A DNA stretch of 64,000 nt from contig NW_026615356.1 of the NCBI RefSeq assembly GCF_000801105.2, forward strand, positions 1-64,000, in the 5' to 3' direction. The position numbers were made by a program, and so were the translations under genes. The notes under the pieces were generated by a model, which was not told where the DNA came from, did no database searches, and saw only the letters and a list, made by a program, of their open reading frames with translations. Origin of the DNA: Raphanus sativus (Eukaryota; Streptophyta; Magnoliopsida; Brassicales; Brassicaceae). Every line of letters begins with the position of its first letter. The first letter of the stretch is position 1. This document shows positions 55,917-64,000 of this stretch, in pieces.

Positions 55917-56020
55917 ATAAGAAATCAAAGGTGGTAGAGTTTCTCGGAATAAAATATTCCTAGCCGAAAATTTCGATTTTCAAAATCTTCCGCACACAAA
56001 ATCGCTCCCGCATCTTGCAT

Positions 56021-56034
56021 GCTGGGGGGCTAAC
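56021..56034 (+). other. Polypurine tract of element C
   Basis: GCTGGGGGGCTAAC adjoins the 3' LTR start. The same sequence occurs as complement next to the B and D LTRs. Confidence 0.78.
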
Positions 56035-57607
56035 TGTTGGGGTCAAAACGGTTATCTCGAAATCAACGGCTAAGTCTATTTGTCATACGAAAGTATAAGG
56101 AAGAAACGGGAAGCGATCTAAGTTAGGATAGGTCGGACGACAAGGAATCCGCCTTGAAACTTCAAAGAGCCCGTTCTCCCAAACCGTGAGGACCCAGAAA
56201 ACGATCAACATATCAAATCGAAGCCCTCGTCAAGACGCACATGCTGGTCCGTAGCCGCCGGGCGGCGAGCCTTCGTGCTGGCCGTGGCCGCCGGCGGCTA
56301 GCGCCCGTGCTGGCCGTAGCCGCCGGGCGGCTAGCCCCGCGCTGGCTGTGGCCGCCGGCGGCTAGCGCCCGTACTGGCCGTGGCCGCCGGGCGGCTAGTC
56401 CCATGCTGGCCGTGGCCGCCGGTGGCTAGCACCCGTGCTGGCCGTGGCCGCCGGGCGGCTAGCCCCGTGCTGGCCGTGGCCGCCGGCGGCTAGCGCCCGT
56501 GCTGGCCGTGGCCACCGGGCGGTTAGCCCCGTGCTGGCCGTGGCCGCCGGCGGCTAGCGCCCGTGCTGGCCGTGGCCGCCGGGCGGCTAGCCCCGTGCTG
56601 GCCGTGGCCGCCGGGCGGCTAGCCCCGTGCTGGCCGTGGCCGCCGGCGGCTAGCGCCCGTGCTGGCCGTGGCCGCCGGGCGGCTAGCCCCGTGCTGGCTC
56701 GGGTCAGCGGGTGACAAGCTTCCGTGCATAAGTTCTAGGCCCCGGCTGTCAGAAGTCTGTACTTCGAGTCTTTCCCAAGTCCCCGCAGGACGAATCATTG
56801 AGATTCCGCGTACGAAACTCCGGTTCTTACTCCAATCTAGGACCGTCGGGAAAACTTCGGAAACTCGTAAAATATCGACAGGAATGAAGATCTTAAATTC
56901 TTTGTACGAAACAGCGATGGTTATCTTAAGACACCACTTGTCTCAACTCTACGAACGAATGAAGAACTTCCGAAGAAATCGTAGAAAACCACGGAAGTCC
57001 TGGAAACGGCCCGGACCAAACACGATCGGACATTCCGTTTACGATTATCTGAGATAGATACGACGATTTACGTTTATCTTTGCATAGCAAGATAAATGCT
57101 AAATTTCTGGAATGATAAATGTCAAGTTTCCCGAAGATAAATGTCAAGTTTCCCGATGAAAGCCGACGAAAATGGAAAGAAGCCCGCCTTGCGGCTCAGA
57201 AGGAGAATAGACCGTCATAAGAAGGAGTATATAAAGGAGCTTTGGGAGAGGAGGAAAGGCAGAGCGAAAAATCTCAGAAAGAGAGCAAATCCGAAACTTA
57301 GGGACTTAGAGAATTCCTGCTAGCTTAGGACTTAGGAGTTAGACTAGCGGAGCGAAGCTTAGAACGTTTTGTCTCCTTTATTTCCGTCGTTTTTCGCTTC
57401 AGCGTTTCTCTACTTCCCTTTTTCGGAAGAATATTGTACCATCTATCCAATAAAACGCCTTAGTGCAATTTTTCCGCTACGTTGCTTTATTCTATCAATT
57501 TCGTTTGGTTATCGCAGAGAATCCGAGCCTTCAGGGAAAACTAGGTTTACTTAGTTTTCCTTCAATTTACTTAATCAAAATCGACAGTGCGAATTTCGGT
57601 TCTCACA
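56035..57607 (+). repeat. 3' LTR of element C
   Basis: 1573 bp, TGTTGGGGTC to GGTTCTCACA, then the ACTAT target duplication. Contains the minisatellite (about 56245-56700) and TATATAAAG at 57228-57236. Confidence 0.94.
56245..56700. repeat. GC-rich minisatellite in the C 3' LTR
   Basis: About fourteen 32-bp halves of the same family, ending GGCTAGCCCCGTGCTGGCTCGGGTC, the same last unit as in the 5' LTR. Confidence 0.93.
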
Positions 57608-57612
57608 ACTAT

Positions 57613-59672
57613 GATGGGAAGAATTGGGAAGAACTAGAAGATCTATCTCAACCATCAGACAGAGCTGCTAGCTTGAGAAACATTTTTGAGGGTCTTGGCA
57701 TTGGAGTGTCCCAGGATCAGAGTAGGCAACAAGAACCTACCCCAGTTACTGCTGAAGAAACATCCCACTTTGAACATGAGGGGGGAAGTGAATCAGAAGC
57801 AAGAAGTCAAGATCAAGGCATTGGAGCTGGAGGTCTAGAAGAACAAAGCTCTGATTCTCCTGTCCAAAGTGGAGAGGATTCAGCAAGAAGAGATCAGGGA
57901 GCTGGAGAGCTAGTTCAGATACAAGAAGAAGAAGCTAGTGAGGAACAAGAATCAGTTCCTTTGAGAAGAAGCACACGAGTGAGAAGAGATGTTTCCAACT
58001 GGGTAAACACAAGAGTGTACTACAATGCCCAGGCTGTGGAGCATCCCTCTCAAGCTGTGTGTTCCTTTGCTGAGTTCCCGGAAGAACATTGTGCCTTTCA
58101 AGTAAGCTTAGATGAGAGCTATGTGCCAAGAAGCTATGAAGAAGCAATGTTGATTCAAGAATGGAGGGATTCAGTCAATGCTGAGGCAGATGCCATGATC
58201 AAGAATGATACATGGTATGAGAGCAAGTTACCTAAAGGGAAGAGAGCAGTATCATGCAAATGGATCTTTACCATAAAATATCTACCGAATTGTAAGATAG
58301 ATAGGAGGAAGACTAGACTGGTGGCAAGAGGTTTTACACAAACCTATGGTGAAGATTACATAGATACATTTGCTCCAGTCGCCAAGCTTCATACTATCAG
58401 AGTAGTGCTATCTCTTGCAGTCAACCTTGAGTGGGATCTATGGCAAATGGATGTGAAGAATGCCTTTCTTCAGGGGGAGCTTGAAGATGAAGTCTACATG
58501 CTACCACCACCAGGAATGGAAGAGATGGTAAAACCAGGAAATGTATTAAGACTGAAGAAAGCTATCTATGGGTTGAAACAATCACCAAGGGCTTGGTATC
58601 ACAAGCTCAGCACCACTCTGAATGGTAAAGGGTTCAGAAAGTGTGAGTTGGATCACACACTCTTCACCCTGGTTACACCAGGAGGTATTATTGTCATTCT
58701 TGTATATGTTGATGATATTATCATCACTGCTGATAAAACAGGTATACAAGAGACCAAGGAGTATCTCAAGTCTGCCTTTGACATAAAAGACTTGGGAGAG
58801 ATGAAATATTTTCTTGGGATTGAGTTGTGCAGGTCTAAGGAAGGCTTATTTATATCTCAAAGAAAATATGTTCTTGATCTTTTGAAAGATGCAGGTGCTT
58901 ATGGAGGAAAGACAGCAAAGATGCCCATGGAAGATGGGTACAAGATTCCAAGAGTAGGGGAGATGGAGGATAGCGAGCCATTTCATGATCCCAAGTTGTA
59001 TAGAAAGCTTGTGGGGAAGCTGATCTACCTTACTATCACTCGGCCAGACATATGCTTTGCAGTGAATCAAATCAGCCAGCATATGCAACAACCAAAGGAG
59101 CACCATTGGAGAATGGTGGAGAGAGTGCTCATGTATCTCAATGGAACTCAAGGTTTAGGAGTATGGATGGGATGCAACAAGAGTACTGAAAAGTGGTTGG
59201 CTACTGTGATGCTGATTGGGCTGGTGATAGAAATGATAGGAAGTCCACAACTGGGTACTGCACCTTCATTGGAGGAAATATGGTTACTTGGAAGAGCAAG
59301 AAGCAGAAGGTGGTCTTCAGTTCGAGTGCTGAAGCTGAGTATAGAGCTATGCTGAAGCTTACCAATGAGTTAGTGTGGATCAAAGGGATTCTTAAGCACC
59401 TGGAGATCGAACAAGCAACTCCAATGACCATGCATTGTGACAATCAAGCCGCAATACACATTGCTACCAACTCTGTGTTTCATGAGAGGACAAAGCACAT
59501 TGAGGTTGATTGTCACAAGGTAAGGCAGATGATAGTCTTGGGAGTAATCTTGCCATGTTACACTAGAAGTGAAGATCAGTTGGCAGATGTATTCACCAAG
59601 GCAGCAAGACAAAAGACAATGGAGTCCATACACATCAGGTTAGGACTCATTGATCTTACACCCATTCACTAG
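57613..59672 (+). pseudogene. Linker, reverse transcriptase and RNase H of element A
   Basis: The frame continues from 39784 (GYY joins [13 protein letters not shown]). An acidic Glu/Ser/Gln-rich linker is followed by [11 protein letters not shown], then RT with [16 protein letters not shown] and YVDDIIIT (about 58705-58730) with one codon fewer than in E (TADKTG against GSDKTG). One extra A at about 59190 breaks the frame between STE and VGYCDADWAGD. RNase H continues to LIDLTPIH, with SSSAEAEYRAM and DNQAAIHIATN. Confidence 0.9.
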
Positions 59673-59803
59673 TCCTCTGATCATGAGGTCTTCACTCTTT
59701 TTCCCTCATCAAAGTTTTGTCCCAATGGGTTTTCTTTGATGAGGTTTTTAATGAGGAAGATCTCATGGTCCTTCCAAGCTCGACTTGTTCCACATGGTCA
59801 AGC

Positions 59804-59814
59804 TTGAGGGGGAG
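59804..59814 (+). other. Polypurine tract of element A
   Basis: TTGAGGGGGAG directly before the LTR at 59815. Confidence 0.88.
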
Positions 59815-60389
59815 TGTTGAAATGTGGTGAGAAGAGATGATGAGGTTTATAATATTGAAGAGGAGATGAGAAGAAATGGAACTTGTGAAAAGTTACCATG
59901 CAGTAAAAATAAAGTTACTGCATGGTAAAAGAGGTAAAAGGAGACTGTGGAGGTAAATGGAGAAGTAAAAGAGACTTGGGATGAGAAAGAAGGTTAGCAC
60001 ATTAGCACAGTGTTGTGATCACTCCACTGTAGAGTGGCGCGCCTCACTTGACCGTTTATGGATAAGCTATGGCTGTATCCAGGCTGTAAAGTGAGCCAAG
60101 CATGTGATCACTCTCAACCAAGCATTTCAAACTAGTCCATTGACCTCACATGCTCCTAATAGTGTTTGATCTTTGCGCAAACCATTGTAATCTCTTCTCT
60201 TTATATATCTTGTAATCTCATTAATAAAAATCATACTTTGAGTCTCTTTCTCTCTAAGCCATGTTACTATTACATCTCTCTCTCTCGGGTTACTATTAAA
60301 TCTGCAAACTCAAACTCTCTCAAATCTCTCTTAATCTCTTCTGTTCTTACACTAATCTCTCAATACACTTTCTATTCTCTAAAATCTCA
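59815..60389 (+). repeat. LTR shared by elements A (3') and A2 (5')
   Basis: 575 bp. It has a purine tract of A on its left and a primer site on its right, so it serves two interiors. It differs from the LTR at 29994 by an 8-bp duplication (ATTAGCAC, near 60004) and a few substitutions. Contains the inverted repeat 59893-59928 and a TTTATATATC box at 60200-60209. Confidence 0.94.
59893..59928 (+). repeat. Inverted repeat (hairpin) in the A/A2 LTR
   Basis: Same 14-bp arms and 8-base loop as at 20282 and 30072. Confidence 0.85.
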
Positions 60390-60405
60390 TGGTATCAGAG
60401 CCAGG
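60390..60405 (+). other. Primer binding site of element A2 (tRNA-iMet type)
   Basis: TGGTATCAGAGCCAGG directly after the LTR end. Confidence 0.92.
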
Positions 60406-60636
60406 TTGGCTTTGGTATTCAGAGAAACCACTTTTTCATTCCGCAAATCTTGTGTTCTTGTTGCCTTATTTCTCTCTTGTGTTCTTGGTGATTCGGGAAG
60501 ACTTGTTACTATACTGAAGGTGTTATTAGAGCTTGTCCAAGAGTCTGTGTGGTCTTGAGGTTGAGTTCTGGTGGTTCTTCAAGCGTGGTTGCAAGATAGA
60601 AGCTTTTCAGGTCGCGTGTGATACAAGCAAGAGAAG

Positions 60637-61995
60637 ATGGAAAAAAACAACTTCAGCAAGCTCGTTACAGTTCCGGTTCAACTCAAGGGAGGTTCAAACT
60701 ATCTCTTGTGGTCTAGGTTGGTGAAGACCGCCATTGGAAGGCTAGGGCTATGGGATCACATCACTGATGATGGACCAAAGCCAGTGGCAAAGAAAACTGA
60801 AGAAGGTGAGAAGGGAAAAGCTCTCGCGGATGCTGAGGAGAAGAAGTGGATCCAAGAGGACTTGATGGTGCTTTCCGTGCTGCAAGGATCTCTAGAGGTG
60901 CCTCTCCTTGAAGCCTACAGCTACTGCGAGACTCCCAAACACCTATGGGATACTCTCATGAAGACTTTTGGAAATGTTTCCAACATTAGCCGTGTGTTTG
61001 AGCTTAAGAGAGCTATCAACTCCATGAAGCAAGATGGAGGGGAGCTCACCAAACACATGGGGAAGTTTGGATCTTTATGGTCTGAGCTTGAAAGCTTGAG
61101 ACCCAACACTACTGACATGTCGGCTCTCATGGAGAGAAGAGAACAAGATCAGGTGTTTGGGCTATTGATGACACTTGATCCTTGCTACAAAGATGTCATC
61201 AAGCATATCTTGAGGTCGCCTACTCTCCCATCTATGGAGGAAGTGTGTGCACAACTTCAGAAGGAGGAGGGATCACTTGGTCTCTTTGGAGGAAAGGGTG
61301 AGCTTACTATGGCTCATCAAGTCGAGGAGATGCAAGCTAACAAGGCTGCATACAATGGCAAGAAGTATGAGAAGTATGAAGGGAGCTGTGAGCATTGCAA
61401 GAAGTCTGGTCATAAGAAGAGTCAGTGTTGGTTACTCCATCCCCACCTGAAGCCGAGCAAGTTCAACAAGGATAGAGAAGCCAAGGCAAACCTTTCTACT
61501 GAAGCAAATGGTGCTGGTTCATCCGGGGCTAGTCCAAGTGTGAATGTGGGTGAAAGTGAAGGAAGAGCTATGGCTTCTCATCAGCTAAGTGGCAAGGGAT
61601 TGGACCAGGAGATGATCACTAAGGCTGACATTGCATCTCTCATCCGAGCTCTTAAGGAGTCTGGTAACAAACATGACCATACTCTTGGTTACTCTTATAC
61701 TGTTCATACATTGACTATTACAATGCCTAATGTCTCGGATAAGATATTAGGACTGCTAGGAAGCATCATGAAAGGAAATGAATCATCTAGGGCTAATGTT
61801 GCTAGTAATGTGCATAAACCATTGATCATTGATTCTGGTGCATCTCATCACATGATTAGTGATGTTAAGTTGATAAAAGACATTGAACCTGCTCATGGTC
61901 ATGTTATGATTGCTAATGGTGATAGGATTCCTATTAGAGGCATTGGTAAATTGAAACTGTTTTATAAGGATTCTAGAGCCTTTTTCATGCCTTAG
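60637..61995 (+). CDS. Gag and protease of element A2, ending at an amber codon
   Basis: ATG at 60637 ([19 protein letters not shown]), 247 bp after the LTR. 452 codons: gag of the UBN2/Retrotran_gag type with [14 protein letters not shown] and [18 protein letters not shown] knuckle [14 protein letters not shown] (about residues 252-265); Ser/Gly-rich spacer; protease [10 protein letters not shown] (Asp about 396). It stops at TAG 61993-61995 in MP-stop-FTSNLL, the codon that is GAG in E. Gag is otherwise complete, unlike that of A. Read-through would be needed to reach integrase, and a frameshift follows 30 bases later. Confidence 0.88.
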   Translation: MEKNNFSKLVTVPVQLKGGSNYLLWSRLVKTAIGRLGLWDHITDDGPKPVAKKTEEGEKGKALADAEEKKWIQEDLMVLSVLQGSLEVPLLEAYSYCETPKHLWDTLMKTFGNVSNISRVFELKRAINSMKQDGGELTKHMGKFGSLWSELESLRPNTTDMSALMERREQDQVFGLLMTLDPCYKDVIKHILRSPTLPSMEEVCAQLQKEEGSLGLFGGKGELTMAHQVEEMQANKAAYNGKKYEKYEGSCEHCKKSGHKKSQCWLLHPHLKPSKFNKDREAKANLSTEANGAGSSGASPSVNVGESEGRAMASHQLSGKGLDQEMITKADIASLIRALKESGNKHDHTLGYSYTVHTLTITMPNVSDKILGLLGSIMKGNESSRANVASNVHKPLIIDSGASHHMISDVKLIKDIEPAHGHVMIANGDRIPIRGIGKLKLFYKDSRAFFMP

Positions 61996-64000
61996 TTCAC
62001 TTCAAATCTTTTATCTGTGAAAAATGCACTAATGATCTTCAATGTAATGTTATCTTTAGTCCTAATGATGTGAAGTTTCAGGATATTAAAAGCAGTAAGT
62101 TGATTGGGCAAGGAGCTACCAAAGGAGACCTCTATATGCTGGAAGACCTTGATCCCATTTCATGTTCTTTTGTTTCTTTTAATTCTGTTTCTTCCCTCAG
62201 TAAGGATGCATTGTGGCATGCTAGACTAGGTCATCCTCATGATAGGGCTTTAAGCATTATGTTACCAGGTGTCATGCTTAAGAATAAGGAGTGTGAGGCA
62301 TGTATTTTGGGTAAACATTGTAAGACTGTGTTTCAAAGATCTTCTACTATCTATGAAAGTTGTTTTTATTTGATTCACTCTGATGTTTGGACTGCTCCTT
62401 GTTTGTCCAGTGATGGTTATAGATATTATGTCACATTCATTGATGAAAAATCCAAATACACCTCGTTAACTCTCATTAAAACAAAGGATAGGGTTCTTGA
62501 TGCATTTAAAAATTTTCAAAGCTATGTAACTAACCAATATCATGCCAAGATTAAGATTTTCAGGTCTGATAATGGAGGAGAGTATACAAGCCATGCATTT
62601 CGAGATCACCTAGCTCATCATGGGATTTTGCATCAAACTAGCTGCCCTTATACACCACAACAGAATGGTGTAGCTGAGAGGAAGAACAGGCACCTCATGG
62701 AGGTGGCTCGGTCACTAATGTTCCATACGAGTGTTCCAAAGAGGTATTGGAGTGATGCTGTTATATCTGCTTGTTATCTGATCAACAGGGTTCCAACCAG
62801 AATACTTCAAGATCAATCTCCATTTGAGGTTCTCAACAAGAGTAAACCAAGCCTGGATCATCTAAGGACATTTGGGTGTGTGTGCTATGTATTAGTACCC
62901 GGGGAGCTGAGAAACAAACTAGAAGCAAAGAGCACCAAGGCTATGCTTATTGGTTACTCAACTAGTCAGAAAGGATACAAGTGCTTTGATCCTGATGCTA
63001 GAAGGGTCTTGGTGTCTCGGGATGTCAAGTTTATGGAGGAGCAAGGGTACTATGATGGGAAGAATTGGGAAGAACTAGAGGATCTATCTCAACCATCAGA
63101 CAGAGCTGCTAGCTTGAGAAACATTTTTGAAGGTCTTGGCATTGGAGTGTCCCAGGATCAGAGTAGGCAACAAGAACCTACCCCAGTTACTGCTGAAGAA
63201 ACATCCCACTTTGAACATGAGGGGGGAAGTGAATCAGAAGCAAGAAGTCAAGATCAAGGCATTGGAGCTGGAGGTCTAGAAGAACAAAGCTCTGATTCTC
63301 CTGTCCAAAGGGGAGAGGATTTAGCAAGAAGAGATCAGGGAGCTGGAGAGCCAGTTCAGATACAAGAAGAAGAAGCTAGTGAGGAACAAGAATCAGTTCC
63401 TTTGAGAAGAAGCACACGAGTGAGAAGAGATGCTTCCAACTGGGTAAACAAAAGAGTGTACTACAATGCCCAGGCTGTGGAGCATCCCTCTCAAGCTGTG
63501 TGTTCCTTTGCTGAGTTCCCGGAAGAACATTGTGCCTTTCAAGTAAGCTTAGATGAGAGCTATGTGCCAAGAAGCTATGAAGAAGCAATGTTGATTCAAG
63601 AATGGAGGGATTCAGTCAATGCTGAGGCAGATGCCATGATCAAGAATGATACATGGTATGAGAGCAAGTTACCTAAAGGGAAGAGAGCAGTATCATGCAA
63701 ATGGATCTTTACCATAAAATATCTACCGAATGGTAAGATAGATAGGAGGAAGACTAGACTGGTGGCAAGAGGTTTTACACAAACCTATGGTGAAGATTAC
63801 ATAGATACATTTGCTCCAGTCGCCAAGTTTCATACTATCAGAGTAGTGCTATCTCTTGCAGTCAACCTTGAGTGGGATCTATGGCAAATGGATGTGAAGA
63901 ATGCCTTTCTTCAGGGGAGCTTGAAGATGAAGTCTACATGCTACCACCACCAGGAATGGAAGGGATGGTAAAACCAGGAAATGTATTAAGACTGAAGAAA
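61996..64000 (+). pseudogene. Integrase and reverse transcriptase start of element A2 (frameshifted, partial)
   Basis: One A is lost at about 62020 (GTGAAAAATGC; A has one A more). The frame is then open to about 63914: [48 protein letters not shown], the acidic linker, CKWIFTIKY and VKNAFLQG. One G of a run is missing at about 63915 (CAGGGGAGC for CAGGGGGAGC), so the frame shifts again. The window ends before the YVDD motif. Confidence 0.9.

Larger units (their letters stand above)
39785..57607 (+). mobile_element. Element C: Tat-type Gypsy retrotransposon lacking gag, host of B
   Basis: Flanked by ACTAT (39780-39784 and 57608-57612). The 5' LTR (39785-39871 plus 48273-49671) is split by B. 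The 3' LTR is 56035-57607. The interior of about 6.4 kb has a primer site, pol beginning with protease only 66 bp after the LTR, a noncoding stretch, an antisense gene and a purine tract. There is no room for gag. Pol has two one-base frameshifts. A second RNase H-like domain in pol and the antisense gene point to the Tat lineage. Confidence 0.93.
29994..60389 (+). mobile_element. Element A: Copia retrotransposon with tandem PR-IN modules, interrupted by D and C
   Basis: It extends from the LTR at 29994-30560 to the LTR at 59815-60389, about 98% alike by eye. D (30591-34354) and C (39785-57607) are inserted, each with a clean 5-bp duplication. Without them the coding region runs in one direction as gag, protease, integrase (the last two four times), RT and RNase H. 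No target duplication is found after 60389, because a second interior (A2) follows directly. Same family as E. Confidence 0.92.
59815..64000 (+). mobile_element. Element A2: second Copia interior in tandem with A, cut by the window edge
   Basis: LTR, primer site at 60390-60401, gag, protease, integrase and RT follow in order and run off the window. The interior is about 98-99% like A by eye but has the PR-IN module once and no insertion of D or C. Confidence 0.92.

Overview
This window is plant repeat DNA, almost certainly from the centromere or pericentromere of a Brassicaceae species. The only sequence not explained as a retrotransposon is a 177-bp tandem satellite, at 20770-22567 and, in the opposite orientation, at 29386-29993. 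From memory it resembles the Brassica CentBr centromeric satellites. Everything else is LTR retrotransposons nested up to three deep in it. I see no host protein gene, tRNA, rRNA or CRISPR. Element names (A, A2, B, C, D, E, F, G, H, I) are mine.

Left block (1-20769): Copia element E (+) enters from the left edge and ends at 20769. Copia F (-) sits inside its integrase region at 2348-8141 (TSD TAGCT). A pol-less, gag-only, Gypsy-derived element H (+, 10735-20247) sits inside its 3' LTR. Copia G (+, 12146-18181, TSD TAGAA) sits inside the H reading frame. G is the best preserved element, with one uninterrupted 1453-codon gag-pol frame.

Centre (20770-29993): about ten satellite monomers, then Gypsy element I (-, 22568-29385) with CRM/CRB-like features, then three to four satellite monomers in the opposite orientation. 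I has no matching target site duplication, so a rearrangement passes through it.

Right block (29994-64000): Copia element A (+, same family as E) runs from its 5' LTR at 29994 to an LTR at 59815-60389. That LTR is at once the 5' LTR of a second interior, A2, which leaves the window at the right edge. A carries a 933-bp protease-plus-integrase module in four tandem copies (35752-39473). Two members of a Tat-type Gypsy family are inserted in it: D (30591-34354, TSD GTATT, deleted) and C (39785-57607, TSD ACTAT). C has a relative, B (39872-48267, TSD ATCTA), inserted in its own 5' LTR. B and C start protease directly after the primer binding site and have no gag. C and D carry a spliced antisense gene next to the 3' LTR, and all their LTRs hold a very GC-rich 64-bp minisatellite.

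Inferred order: satellite; then E, I and A; then F and H into E, and D and C into A; then G into H and B into C. Functionally the window is a record of transposition. Only G looks able to encode a complete set of proteins. H, B and C would need proteins supplied in trans. Boundaries were read by eye from repeated LTRs, terminal TG/CA, primer binding sites, purine tracts and target site duplications.
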